A stretch of 32,044 nucleotides of DNA, from contig JAAZCE010000015.1 of assembly GCA_012513435.1 (NCBI GenBank), forward strand, positions 1 through 32,044. The letters run 5' to 3'. This document shows, piece by piece, positions 8,690 through 16,789 of the stretch. This stretch comes from Clostridiales bacterium. GTDB taxonomy: Bacteria > Bacillota > Clostridia > Peptostreptococcales > Anaerovoracaceae. A program made the translations under genes and the position numbers. Position 1 is the stretch's first letter. The number at the start of each line of letters is the position of its first letter. Below the pieces are notes generated by a model. The model was not told where the DNA came from and did no database searches. It worked only from the letters and a program-made list of their open reading frames with translations.

Positions 8690-8719
8690 AGTATAACATA
8701 TAAATTTGGGTATTGACAA
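8690..8719 (-). promoter_or_regulatory. Candidate sigma-A promoter for argR-recN
   Basis: On the minus strand, -35 TTGTCA (8714-8719), an 18-base spacer and -10 TATACT (8690-8695), about 40 bases ahead of the argR start. Its -35 overlaps the -35 of the divergent tetR promoter and touches the tetR operator, so the two promoters probably interfere. Confidence 0.6.
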
Positions 8720-8741
8720 GTGAGCAGCTGCTCACTATAAT
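8713..8741 (+). promoter_or_regulatory. Strong sigma-A promoter of tetR
   Basis: Consensus -35 TTGACA (8713-8718), exactly 17 bases of spacer, and consensus -10 TATAAT (8736-8741). The spacer is almost entirely filled by the palindromic operator at 8719-8736. A bound repressor would block RNA polymerase directly, as expected for autorepression. Confidence 0.85.
8719..8736. promoter_or_regulatory. TetR-family operator 1 (perfect palindrome)
   Basis: AGTGAGCAGCTGCTCACT is a perfect 18-base palindrome located between -35 and -10 of the tetR promoter. It is the same motif as operator 2, with centres 34 bases apart. Confidence 0.8.
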
Positions 8742-8752
8742 AGTGCTCAAGG

Positions 8753-8770
8753 AGTGAGCAACTGCTCACT
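8753..8770. promoter_or_regulatory. TetR-family operator 2
   Basis: AGTGAGCAACTGCTCACT is the same palindrome with the two central bases not symmetric. It lies just after the expected transcription start and just before the AAGGAGG ribosome binding site (8773-8779). The GTG at 8754 that extends the reading frame is part of this operator and is not the start. Confidence 0.8.
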
Positions 8771-8789
8771 AAAAGGAGGCAAAGCTGTT

Positions 8790-9380
8790 ATGAAGGAAAA
8801 AGGTAATACCAGGGAAAGAATCCTTGAGGAAGCAATCAAACTGTTTTCTATCAAGGGTTATGATGCGGTTTCAGTAAGGGCCATTGCCGATGAAGTGGGA
8901 ATAGTAAACAGCGCTCTCTATAAGTTTTATGACAGCAAGCAGGATATATTTGATACAATAGTGGATAGATCCAAGGAGCGATATCTAGATACCTGCACGG
9001 CTGCTGTCAACAGGAATACAAGAGGTGCGGAGCAGATCAAGGAGGTATGTTTGGGAATGTATAACTACCAGACCAATGACCAGTGGATAGTAATGTTTCG
9101 AAAAATACTTACGATGGAACAGTTTAAGAATCCTAAAATGGCAGAGATATATAAAGAATTTTTTATAGATATTCCTTTAAGACGGCAGCAGGAAATTTTT
9201 AAGGTTTTGATAGCCAAAGGCTATATGAAGAACAGAGACCCCAATGTCTTAGCCATGGAACTGTACGCACCGTTTTATATGTACCATATGGTAAAGGCAG
9301 ATGAAGGTGAGCTTATGAAGCTTTTTACGAAGCACGCAGAATACTTCTTTGAGAATAATGTATTAATAAGGAGTGAGTAA
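8790..9380 (+). CDS. TetR/AcrR family transcriptional regulator
   Basis: A 196-residue regulator with an N-terminal TetR helix-turn-helix: NTRERILEEAIKLFSIKGY, then SVRAIADEVGIVNSALYKFYDSKQDIF. The C-terminal ligand-binding and dimerisation part is all-helical and ends in YFFENN. ATG 8790 is chosen because AAGGAGG sits at the right distance and upstream codons lie in operator 2. The two operators in its own promoter indicate autorepression. Its stop carries a ribosome binding site for a following gene that is now a relic (9382 onward), suggesting that the operon it controlled included an alpha/beta hydrolase-like enzyme and an exporter. Ligand unknown. Confidence 0.88.
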   Translation: MKEKGNTRERILEEAIKLFSIKGYDAVSVRAIADEVGIVNSALYKFYDSKQDIFDTIVDRSKERYLDTCTAAVNRNTRGAEQIKEVCLGMYNYQTNDQWIVMFRKILTMEQFKNPKMAEIYKEFFIDIPLRRQQEIFKVLIAKGYMKNRDPNVLAMELYAPFYMYHMVKADEGELMKLFTKHAEYFFENNVLIRSE

Positions 9381-9381
9381 A

Positions 9382-9614
9382 ATGCTAATCAACAAAATGG
9401 TACATTGCATTACTATGAGGCAACAGGCGGGAATAAGCCTCTGATAATGATTCGTGCACAGAGCGTAGACTCGCGTGGGAGTCTTCCCGGATAGATTCAG
9501 GGATAAGCTAAAGGCTAAATTGGTTGGTTATGCCCAAAAGGGCAGAAAGAAAAATCCTAAGGGCGATTTGAAGATGCCGCGGAGGTAAAGGAACTGATAG
9601 CGGCAGTCAAATAG
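9382..9614 (+). pseudogene. Decayed gene remnant, N-terminus like an alpha/beta hydrolase
   Basis: An ATG at 9382 follows a good ribosome binding site inside the tetR end, but its frame stops after 20 codons. Changing frame at about 9394 gives NGTLHYYEATGGNKPLIMIR followed by AQSVDS, which resembles the first strands of an alpha/beta hydrolase; it ends at a stop near 9494. Further pieces (a Lys-rich stretch read about 9500-9560, then EDAAEVKELIAAVK up to a TAG near 9614) lie in different frames and may belong to another lost gene. Frameshifts plus missing middle sequence indicate a deletion-ridden pseudogene. The family call rests on the short N-terminal resemblance only. Confidence 0.45.
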
Positions 9615-10211
9615 TTGATTTTGACTGAGGTCACGGAATACATTTGGAAAAGAAAGAAGAATTTCTTTTTACTCAGCGCGGCTCTCGTTTGGGGTGCGGC
9701 TCTGGTAGCTCAAAAAGCAGGCATGGAATATTTGGGGCCTTTTGGCTTCACTGCCCTTTATATTATTATTACTCCCGTACTGGAAAGGCTCACAGGGAGG
9801 CGTATCACAAAATATGTCTGGATTGGAGCCGTAATAGCAATGGTGGGCATGTACCTTCTCTGCCTTTCGGGAGGGTTGTCGGGCTTCACCTTCGGGGATG
9901 CTATGATGCTGTGTGCGGCTTTTGCCTGCTCGATTCAGGTCATAGTGGTCGACCAATGTGTTCACTCTTGCATAATTCCAATTCTGTACGCGGCGCTAGC
10001 ATCCTGTGGAATAGGCTATACCTTTCAGGTTATAGGGCAGAAATATACTCCGCCTTCCCAGGCAACCCTACTGCTCTCACTTGAAACGGTATTTTCCCTG
10101 TTTGCGGGGATGCTCTTTTTTAAGGAAGTAATGACTATAACGGAGTACATAGGGTGTGCCGTCATGTTCGTCGCTATCATAATAAGTCAGGGCAGAAGAA
10201 GGTTGTCATAA
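9615..10211 (+). pseudogene. EamA/DMT-family exporter with two in-frame internal deletions
   Basis: The frame encodes 198 residues where EamA drug/metabolite transporters have about 300 residues and ten helices. Segments from both EamA repeats are present in order: AALVWGAALVAQKAGMEYLGPF (helix 1), LYIIITPVLERLTGRR and the following helices, then ILYAALASCGIGYTFQVIGQK and the TPPSQATLLLSLETVFSLFAGMLFF end region. Helices after residue 45 and after about 115 are missing, with joins at GPFGF/TALY and VDQCVHS/CIIPIL. The only upstream starts are TTG codons without a ribosome binding site. I read it as a pseudogene of an efflux protein once controlled by the upstream TetR; a surviving mini-transporter is unlikely. 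Confidence 0.65.
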
Positions 10212-10245
10212 ATTTAACAACTATATGAAAATTCTGAAAAATATC

Positions 10246-10274
10246 TTGAACCGTACCTACTTCCGTGCTATAAT
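10246..10274 (+). promoter_or_regulatory. Sigma-A promoter of the acidic hypothetical gene
   Basis: -35 TTGAAC (10246-10251), a 17-base spacer and consensus -10 TATAAT (10269-10274), 36 bases ahead of the start codon at 10310 and followed by GGAGGTG (10296-10302). It makes the next gene a single-gene unit. Confidence 0.75.
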
Positions 10275-10309
10275 CCCTCTAGAGTAAATCACAACGGAGG
10301 TGTGACATT

Positions 10310-11383
10310 ATGAATAAAATCGACATTAAAGTGAAGCAGGATGAGGCCAAGCATGTAGCCTATTGGTTCTGTGATGTGCATACTAACAGTGGAATTGACT
10401 TCTTCTATAAAGACAATATTCTTTGCCTAATCAATGAAAAAAAAGAGTCGTTGAGAGTTGGAAAAATAGAAAAAGAAGAATTGCTGGAAATGATAATTGA
10501 GAACATCGATGAGGATGACAAGGTAAACGGATGGCTTCTCAATTGTGTAAGGGATAAGGACCCTGACAGAGCAGCAATTTTTGATTTTGTTGATGAAGAC
10601 GAGTGGGGCGCCGGGAGATACTTGGATTACTACTTGTCCATAGATAACAACAAGCTGAAGAAGAATCGCGAATGCACATGGGCTGTAGGTAACATAGACC
10701 TTGAGGACCCGGAAGAGGGAGATGATGCATTCAGAATCATATCCATCGAAATCAAGCCTGCTCAGGGGAAGACTGTTCATAGTGACTGGCAGCGTAATTG
10801 GTTTTATGAGAAGAGAGATTTTGAGAACAAACTGTATTTAATGTATTCTCAGGAGGACGAGGATATTCAGGTTCCTAGGTATTTTAAGAGAACCATAGAC
10901 CCGGATGCCCGAAGGGAATTGATATTCGATATGCTTTTTGCTCTCAAGGTGGAGTATAACATTGATGAAAAATTCTCGGAGTTGTCTGAGGGTAGAGTTA
11001 AGAGAATCTTCGATGATTTGTCTCGCAAGCCGGGGTTCAAAGATATGTTTTTTGACCCTTTGATGGCTCTACACGGATTCACTAAACAGGAGACCGGGGC
11101 GTTGCTCATGGATAAACTCACGGATATAGTATTTGCTCATGAGTGTGGACGTATGACATTCCGTGAAATATGCATTTCCCACGATGACGTGGATACTGGA
11201 ACTGCGGCAAACTGGTTTGCTGCCTTGATGGTAGACGATTTTGAAAAGAAGCTGCTGGAATTCATGACACCTTATCAGCCTGAGGAATGGGGCCAATTCA
11301 TTGAAGTTCCACCCCTGTTCGGATTGCAGATAGAAGAATACCTAGCCTATTGCGATAAGCTGGATAAATTATTTGAGAGATAA
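10310..11383 (+). CDS. Hypothetical acidic cytosolic protein
   Basis: A 357-residue protein I do not recognise. It has no signal peptide or membrane helix and is strongly acidic in the first half (for example FDFVDEDEWGAGRYLDYYLS at about 92-111, and DLEDPEEGDDAF). The second half is mostly helical-looking, with an HDDVDTGTAANWFAALM stretch and an ending EYLAYCDKLDKLFER. The Trp and Asp-rich pattern could suit a protein- or nucleic-acid-mimic role, but nothing in the sequence proves one. It has its own good promoter, a strong ribosome binding site and a terminator, so it looks expressed and independent. Coding quality resembles the core genes around it, without signs of recent transfer. Confidence 0.75.
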   Translation: MNKIDIKVKQDEAKHVAYWFCDVHTNSGIDFFYKDNILCLINEKKESLRVGKIEKEELLEMIIENIDEDDKVNGWLLNCVRDKDPDRAAIFDFVDEDEWGAGRYLDYYLSIDNNKLKKNRECTWAVGNIDLEDPEEGDDAFRIISIEIKPAQGKTVHSDWQRNWFYEKRDFENKLYLMYSQEDEDIQVPRYFKRTIDPDARRELIFDMLFALKVEYNIDEKFSELSEGRVKRIFDDLSRKPGFKDMFFDPLMALHGFTKQETGALLMDKLTDIVFAHECGRMTFREICISHDDVDTGTAANWFAALMVDDFEKKLLEFMTPYQPEEWGQFIEVPPLFGLQIEEYLAYCDKLDKLFER

Positions 11384-11397
11384 TAACTGATTTTACC

Positions 11398-11424
11398 AGA
11401 GGCCCCCAGGTGGGGCCCTCTTTG
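11398..11424 (+). terminator. Probable Rho-independent terminator
   Basis: AGAGGCCCC pairs with GGGGCCCTCT leaving one bulged base and a short loop; the T-run after it is weak (TTTG). It begins 15 bases after the hypothetical gene. Confidence 0.6.
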
Positions 11425-11433
11425 TGATATAAT
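11425..11433 (+). promoter_or_regulatory. Possible extended -10 promoter ahead of the fic relic and sbcDC
   Basis: TGATATAAT (11425-11433) matches the extended -10 form TGnTATAAT. No -35 is recognisable because that position lies in the terminator stem. It is the only promoter-like sequence seen between the terminator and sbcD. Confidence 0.35.
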
Positions 11434-11443
11434 AACAGGATAA

Positions 11444-11683
11444 AAAGGCAGCAGTTTAGCAAAAAAAGAGACAAGATATAACTATAAAACCAGGTTACTT
11501 ATTGCTGGTGACAAAGCATATAACGTAGACGAGATGATAGAAATAAGCAATTATTTTCGGCTGTTTGATTTTATGCTTCAAACAGCTGAACAGCCATTAA
11601 GTGAAGATATAATAAAAAAGTATTACTATATTCTTAAGTACGGTACAAAAGACAATATGCCATTCATTAGGAGCTTTGGATGA
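11444..11683 (+). pseudogene. Remnant of a Fic-family protein
   Basis: An open stretch of 79 codons with no usable start (an in-frame stop lies just before, at 11441). It reads TRYNYKTRLLIAGDKAYNVD, then EMIEISNYFRLFDFMLQTAE, QPLSEDIIKKYYYILKYGTK and DNMPFIRSFG before a stop. This resembles the helical region that precedes the HPFxxGNGR active site in Fic (AMP-transferase type) proteins, where N-F-R, PLSE.IIK and ILK.GT are common. The catalytic motif is absent: the frame ends where it should continue. Its stop overlaps the sbcD start, and its last bases provide the sbcD ribosome binding site (AGGAG near 11669). A toxin-type gene has thus been eroded and its end captured. Confidence 0.6.
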
Positions 11684-12816
11684 AAATCATACACCTTGCA
11701 GACCTTCATCTAGGGAAACGTGTAAACGAATTCCCTATGTTGGAGGACCAGGAGTTCATACTTAGAAGAATAATAAATATTATCGATGAAGTAAAGGCCG
11801 ACGCTGTGGTTATAGCAGGCGATGTCTATGACAAGTCTGTTCCTTCAGCAGAAGCGGTGCAGCTCTTCGATGATTTTTTGTGCAGGCTTGCAAAGAGAAA
11901 GCTCCATATTTTCGTCATAAACGGCAATCACGATTCTGCGGAGCGAATAGCCTTCGGCGGGCGTATTATGGATGAGGCCGGTGTTCACATGGCTCCAGTC
12001 TACGATGGGAATATTAAGCCGGTGGTTTTGGAGGATAAGTGGGGCAAGGTGAATTTTTATCTTCTGCCTTTCTTAAAGCCTGTCTACGTGAAAAGACTTT
12101 ATCCAGATGATCAAATCGGAACTTACACGGAGGCTGTCTGCTTAGCCGTGGAAAAGATGAGGGCAAATGAGGATGAAAGAAACCTATTGGTTGCCCATCA
12201 ATTCGTTACGGGTGGGGAACGCTGTGAATCGGAGGAAATATCGGTAGGTGGTTCTGATAACGTTGATATGAGAGCATTTAAAGGATTTGATTATGTGGCT
12301 CTAGGACATCTTCACAGACCGCAGCATGTGGGGCAGGAAAATATCAGGTACTGCGGAAGTCCATTGAAGTATTCATTTTCTGAGGCTTCACATAATAAGT
12401 CAGCCACAATAGTAACTATAGAGGAAAAGGGAAGTGTGAAGATTGAAAACACACCCCTTGAGCCGAAACACGATATGAGAGAAATAAAGGGCGCGTACAT
12501 GGAACTGACTGCAAAGGATTTTTATAAAGATACGGTAAAGGATGATTACATGCATATAACCCTAACCGATGAGGAGGATATTCCCGATGTGATAAATAAG
12601 CTGAGGGTCATATATCCTAATCTCATGCGGCTGGATTATGATAACGCCAGAACAAGAACAAGCAGTGAAGTTGAGGGCGCTGAGGATGTGGATAGGCAGT
12701 CGCCCTTTGAGCTGCTCTGCCAATTCTATGAGAAGCAGAACAACAGGGAAATGAAGAAGGAACAGAAGGACCTTGCCAAAGATATTATGGAGAAGATATG
12801 GGAGGATGAGATATGA
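11680..12816 (+). CDS. sbcD: Exonuclease SbcD (Mre11-like nuclease subunit)
   Basis: A 378-residue metallophosphoesterase with the full set of metal-binding motifs: DLHLG (8-12), GDVYD (47-51), NGNHDS (81-86), the AHQF histidine (about 183) and GHLHRPQ (about 224-230). CGSPLKYSFSE follows, the usual SbcD signature before the capping domain. With SbcC it makes a complex that opens hairpins and trims blocked DNA ends. The start ATG overlaps the end of the fic relic. Its stop overlaps the sbcC start as ATGA, so the two subunits are translated together. Confidence 0.95.
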   Translation: MKIIHLADLHLGKRVNEFPMLEDQEFILRRIINIIDEVKADAVVIAGDVYDKSVPSAEAVQLFDDFLCRLAKRKLHIFVINGNHDSAERIAFGGRIMDEAGVHMAPVYDGNIKPVVLEDKWGKVNFYLLPFLKPVYVKRLYPDDQIGTYTEAVCLAVEKMRANEDERNLLVAHQFVTGGERCESEEISVGGSDNVDMRAFKGFDYVALGHLHRPQHVGQENIRYCGSPLKYSFSEASHNKSATIVTIEEKGSVKIENTPLEPKHDMREIKGAYMELTAKDFYKDTVKDDYMHITLTDEEDIPDVINKLRVIYPNLMRLDYDNARTRTSSEVEGAEDVDRQSPFELLCQFYEKQNNREMKKEQKDLAKDIMEKIWEDEI

Positions 12817-15578
12817 GGCCTTTGAAGCTTACTGTTTCGGCATTCGGACCCTATGCAGATAAAACGGTCATCGATATGGAATCTCTGGGTGAAACGGGAC
12901 TGTATCTTATTACAGGGGACACGGGATCAGGGAAAACGACTATCTTCGATGCAATTACATTCGCTCTTTACGGAGAGGCCAGCGGTAATATGAGAGAGCC
13001 AAACATGATGCGTTCAAAATATGCAGAGACTGGAACGCCTACCCAGGTGGAGCTGGAGTTTTCTTACAGAGGGAGGATTTATAATGTAAAGCGAAATCCT
13101 GAGTATCTGAGACCTGCAAAGAAGGGCGGTGGAATGACTACCCAAGGTGCAGATGCGCAGCTCACTGGATCTGACGGCACGGTGGTGACCAAGACAAGAG
13201 AGGTAACCAAGGCAATTACGGGAATAATAGGAGTGGATCGCAGTCAATTTTCACAGATAGGAATGATTGCTCAAGGAGATTTTAGGGAGCTGCTTTTCGC
13301 AGGGACGGAAAAGCGTAAGAGCATATTCAGTAAAATTTTCAGAACAGAGAACTATGAAAAATTTCAAAAAATTGTTAGAGAAGAGGCAAGTGCAACACAC
13401 AGAAAATGTGTGGCTCTTCGCAGCAGTATAGAACAATATATAGATGGTATAGACTGCCATGGGGACCCTGTACTGGAGTCAGAAGTAATAAAGGCAAGAG
13501 AGGGTCTGCTGACATCCGCAGATACTATGGAGCTACTTGAAAGCTTGATAGCACAGGACACTGAGAAGAAGCTTTTCATGTCAGGGAAGGAGAAATGCCT
13601 TGAGAAAAAGTTGGACGATGTGAAAAGCAAGCTAGCTAAAGGCGAAGAACGTACAAAGCTCCAGGAGTCCCTCACAAATGGGAAAAAGCAGCTGGAGATA
13701 AGGCTGCTTAAGGAGGACGGTCTAAAACGTGCTTTGGAGGAAGCAAAAGCTGGAGATGAAAAGATAAAGAAGTTGGACAGTGAGCTAATATCTATGGATA
13801 TGGAATTGCCTCAATATGATGAGCTTGAAGAAGCACGGGCAGCCCTTTCTACTGCCAGAAAAGATATTGGCACAAAGAAGAAGGGCTTGGAAAGTGAAAT
13901 CAGAGCCATAAGCACTATGGAGACGAAAATGGCGGGGCAAAAGGAAGAGGAAAAGACCCTTGCCGATGCAGGGGAGAAAAAGAACGCGTTGGGGGGAAAG
14001 AAAGCAAGTATTGAAGAAAGCAAAGGAAAGCTTACTGCTTTACATGATGATATGGATGCGTATGCAGAGGCGAAAGCGTTGTACATATCTGCCCAAAAAA
14101 ACTATGAAAACGTTCAGAAAAAGGCAGACGAGCTGAGTGAAAAATACAATAATATGAACAGAGCCTTTCTCAGAGAGCAGGCAGGGCTAATAGCGGAAAC
14201 TTTGGAGGAAGGCCAGCCTTGTCCTGTGTGCGGTTCGATAAATCATCCGTCTTTGGCTGTTAAATCAATAGAGGCTCCGACGGAAGCTGATCTTAAGGAG
14301 GCAAAGGAAGAAAGGGAAAGGGCCGGACTTAAGGCTCAACAGGCCAGCAGGGAAGCGTCCAGGTTGAAGGGATCACTTGAGGAGCAGGAAAACAGCATAA
14401 GTGAGAGAATAAAGCAGCTTATGGAGGCTGACTCAATAGAGGAAGGCAGAGATAAAATACCGGTTTTGATAGAGAAACTAAGCCAGCAGATAGAAGGTCT
14501 GGATGATCAAATAGAGGACGAAGAAGAACGAATAAAAAGAAAAAAAGCCCTTGAAAAACTGATTCCTGCTCAACAGGAGAGCATCAACGAAAAAGCGGAG
14601 ATAACGGCAAAGCTCCGTGAGGATATAGCGGCCTTAGACAGTAGAATAAAATCTTTGGAAAAGGGCGAAAAGACCATTTCCGAAAAATTAAAATACGAGA
14701 GCAGAATAGAAGCAGAGAAAAAGCAAAGGGAATTTAAGACTCAAAAGCTTTTTATTGAAAAGCAGTCCAAGGACGCCAGAGATTCATGGGATTCTTTTGC
14801 AAAGGAGAAGGCAGTACTTGAAGGTAAAATAGAGGAGCTGAAGGAGCAGTTGCAAAAGACTGCGATTGTAGACGTGGAAGGACTCAGAAGCGAGGAGGGT
14901 GAGCTGACCCGTGAAAAGAGCAGCATAGCAGGTGAGATAAGCAGGGTGCAAGTGTGGCTTGCGACCAACGAATCGGTCAAGGCTAAAATTCTTGAGAAGT
15001 CAAGTGAGCTGGAGAGTATAGAAGAAGAATATGCGTTGGTAAAGAATCTTTCAGATACGGTAAGCGGAACCCTTGCAGGAAAAGAAAAGATAATGCTGGA
15101 GACGTATATCCAGATGAAATATTTTGACAGGATAATCGCTCGTGCCAACACAAGGCTCATGATGATGTCTCACGGTCAATACGAGCTGAAACGCCGCAGA
15201 GAAACTGCTGGCAGAATGAGTCAAAGCGGTCTTGAGCTTGATGTTCTAGACCATTACAACGGAACGGAGCGAAGCGTCAAAACATTGTCGGGAGGAGAAT
15301 CTTTTAAGGCATCCCTTTCACTGGCGCTTGGTCTAGCCGATGAGGTTCAATCTTGCGCAGGAGGAATTCGTCTGGACACCATGTTTATAGACGAGGGCTT
15401 TGGTTCTCTTGATGAAGACTCTCTGCAGCAGGCGGTGCAGACCTTGGCGGGGCTTACGGAAGGCCATCGTCTTGTGGGGATAATTTCTCACGTGGGAGAG
15501 CTCAAGGATCGCATCGATAAGAAGATAATAATAAGCAAGGAAAAGTTAGGTGGAAGCAAGGTAAATATTCAGGTTTAA
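12813..15578 (+). CDS. sbcC: Exonuclease SbcC (Rad50-like ATPase subunit)
   Basis: A 921-residue SMC/Rad50-type ATPase. Walker A GDTGSGKT is at 35-42, followed by the QIGMIAQGDFRELLF segment typical of SbcC. Long coiled coils (about 180-465 and 480-790) flank the zinc hook CPVC at 470-473. The ABC signature LSGGESFKASLSLALGLADE is near 825, Walker B TMFIDEGFGSLDED near 856-869 and the switch IISHVGEL close to the end. It tethers DNA ends and powers SbcD. Coupled to sbcD by a 4-base overlap. No terminator follows; the ruvC promoter lies just after its stop. Confidence 0.95.
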   Translation: MRPLKLTVSAFGPYADKTVIDMESLGETGLYLITGDTGSGKTTIFDAITFALYGEASGNMREPNMMRSKYAETGTPTQVELEFSYRGRIYNVKRNPEYLRPAKKGGGMTTQGADAQLTGSDGTVVTKTREVTKAITGIIGVDRSQFSQIGMIAQGDFRELLFAGTEKRKSIFSKIFRTENYEKFQKIVREEASATHRKCVALRSSIEQYIDGIDCHGDPVLESEVIKAREGLLTSADTMELLESLIAQDTEKKLFMSGKEKCLEKKLDDVKSKLAKGEERTKLQESLTNGKKQLEIRLLKEDGLKRALEEAKAGDEKIKKLDSELISMDMELPQYDELEEARAALSTARKDIGTKKKGLESEIRAISTMETKMAGQKEEEKTLADAGEKKNALGGKKASIEESKGKLTALHDDMDAYAEAKALYISAQKNYENVQKKADELSEKYNNMNRAFLREQAGLIAETLEEGQPCPVCGSINHPSLAVKSIEAPTEADLKEAKEERERAGLKAQQASREASRLKGSLEEQENSISERIKQLMEADSIEEGRDKIPVLIEKLSQQIEGLDDQIEDEEERIKRKKALEKLIPAQQESINEKAEITAKLREDIAALDSRIKSLEKGEKTISEKLKYESRIEAEKKQREFKTQKLFIEKQSKDARDSWDSFAKEKAVLEGKIEELKEQLQKTAIVDVEGLRSEEGELTREKSSIAGEISRVQVWLATNESVKAKILEKSSELESIEEEYALVKNLSDTVSGTLAGKEKIMLETYIQMKYFDRIIARANTRLMMMSHGQYELKRRRETAGRMSQSGLELDVLDHYNGTERSVKTLSGGESFKASLSLALGLADEVQSCAGGIRLDTMFIDEGFGSLDEDSLQQAVQTLAGLTEGHRLVGIISHVGELKDRIDKKIIISKEKLGGSKVNIQV

Positions 15579-15580
15579 AA

Positions 15581-15609
15581 TAGACAAACATATGTTTGTG
15601 TGATATACT
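15581..15609 (+). promoter_or_regulatory. ruvC promoter with LexA-like operator
   Basis: -35 TAGACA (15581-15586), a 17-base spacer and -10 TATACT (15604-15609). A perfect 16-base palindrome ACAAACATATGTTTGT (15584-15599) covers the end of the -35 and most of the spacer. The Gram-positive LexA box is CGAAC-N4-GTTCG-like; the core AAACATATGTTT differs by one base per half-site. RuvAB genes are SOS-controlled in several bacteria, so LexA repression of the ruvCAB operon is a reasonable inference. Confidence 0.6.
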
Positions 15610-15653
15610 AAAATAGTATAAAGAAGTGACATTGAGGTCTGAAGGAGCATTGG

Positions 15654-16157
15654 ATGAAAATACTGGGAATAGACCCGGGCTACGCCATACTTGGCTACGG
15701 AGTAATCGAAAAGGTAGGCAATAAATTTAAGGCGTGCAGCTACGGAGCCATAACCACGGAAGCCACTATGCCTATGACGGAAAGACTGGAATGTCTCTAC
15801 GACTCTCTTCGCGAGGTCATAGAGGAAGAAAGGCCTGATGTGGCGGCAATAGAGCAGCTCTTTTTTAACACCAACGCCAAGACGGCAATCCTTGTGGGGC
15901 AGGCCAGAGGCGTTGCTGTGCTTGCTTGCGTCAAGGGCGGGCTGGAAATCCAGGAATACACGCCTTTGCAGATAAAGCAGGCCCTTGTAGGCTACGGCAG
16001 GGCTGATAAGAATCAAGTTCAGCAGATGGTCAAGATGATGTTAAATCTAAAGGATGTACCCAAGCCCGATGATACGGCAGATGCACTGGCTGCAGCCATA
16101 TGTCACGGCCATTCGGCTGATACGAGAAGGCGACTCAAGGAGCTCAATATCAAATAA
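15654..16157 (+). CDS. ruvC: Crossover junction endodeoxyribonuclease RuvC
   Basis: A 167-residue Holliday junction resolvase. The four catalytic acidic residues are visible: D7 (GIDPG), E67 (IEQLFF), D140 and D143 (PDDTADALA). Length and the ending ICHGH region are normal. It cuts branches moved by RuvAB. First gene of the ruvC-ruvA-ruvB-queA-glycosylase-tgt-uracil methyltransferase run; ruvA starts 19 bases after its stop. Confidence 0.95.
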   Translation: MKILGIDPGYAILGYGVIEKVGNKFKACSYGAITTEATMPMTERLECLYDSLREVIEEERPDVAAIEQLFFNTNAKTAILVGQARGVAVLACVKGGLEIQEYTPLQIKQALVGYGRADKNQVQQMVKMMLNLKDVPKPDDTADALAAAICHGHSADTRRRLKELNIK

Positions 16158-16176
16158 TTTCAAGGCGGTAAAACAT

Positions 16177-16779
16177 ATGATAGGTTTCATTAGAGGAATA
16201 CTTGCGGAAAAAGGTGCAGGATATATAATAATAGACGTAAATGGTGTGGGATACGAGATATACGTGCCCTCCAATTCAGGCGCTTACCTTGCAGGTGAGG
16301 GTCAGGAGGTTACTGTGTACACTGTCATGATGGTGAGAGAAGACGACGTAAGCCTTTATGGATTTTCAAGAAGAGGCGAGCTGGATGCCTTTAAGAAGCT
16401 GATAACCGTAAACGGGGTAGGTGCAAAGGCAGGCCTCAGCATTTTATCGGCTTTTACACTGGAACAACTGCAGCAGGCTATCGTTTTCGAGGATTCTAAG
16501 TCGTTGACCAAGGCTAACGGCGTTGGCAAGAAGACGGCGGAAAGGATAGTTCTTGAGCTTAAGGACAAGTTTCAGACGGACGGTGCAGAAGATCCTGTAT
16601 CATCAGATATGGAAGGACTTGTTTCCCAAGGAGGCGAAGGTAGTAGAAGCGAGGCTGTTACGGCACTTATTGCTCTGGGATATACGAGAGGTGAGGCTAC
16701 AAGCGCTCTTGTAAGAGTGAAGGATCAGGATTTGACCGTTGAAGAATATATTAAGCTGGCACTTAAGAATTTGTTTTAG
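16177..16779 (+). CDS. ruvA: Holliday junction branch migration protein RuvA
   Basis: A 200-residue protein of typical RuvA length starting MIGFIRGIL, with an N-terminal OB-fold (1-62) followed by two helix-hairpin-helix motifs (VNGVGAK at 78-84, ANGVGKK at 113-119) and a C-terminal RuvB-binding domain (ending VEEYIKLALKNLF). The same frame is open for 41 codons upstream inside ruvC, but the family N-terminus and the AAGGCGG site at 16162-16168 set ATG 16177 as the start. It holds the junction for RuvB. Confidence 0.95.
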   Translation: MIGFIRGILAEKGAGYIIIDVNGVGYEIYVPSNSGAYLAGEGQEVTVYTVMMVREDDVSLYGFSRRGELDAFKKLITVNGVGAKAGLSILSAFTLEQLQQAIVFEDSKSLTKANGVGKKTAERIVLELKDKFQTDGAEDPVSSDMEGLVSQGGEGSRSEAVTALIALGYTRGEATSALVRVKDQDLTVEEYIKLALKNLF

Positions 16780-16789
16780 AGGATAGATT

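Noticed and set aside
8652-8712. ARG box for ArgR autoregulation
   Set aside because: The AT-rich stretch shows only weak resemblance to the 18-base ARG box; not supportable by eye.
8754-8789. Longer start of the TetR gene from GTG
   Set aside because: These codons are operator sequence and precede the real AAGGAGG site; the conserved HTH begins after 8790.
9644-10084. Alternative frame overlapping the EamA gene
   Set aside because: Rich in Cys, Arg and Gly with no helices, while the overlapping frame is clearly a membrane transporter.
13014-13675. Antisense frames inside sbcC
   Set aside because: Ser/Leu-rich shadows of a strongly coding coiled-coil gene.
16054-16176. Longer ruvA start
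   Set aside because: The extension lies within ruvC and does not match RuvA; the family start MIGFIRG has its own site.
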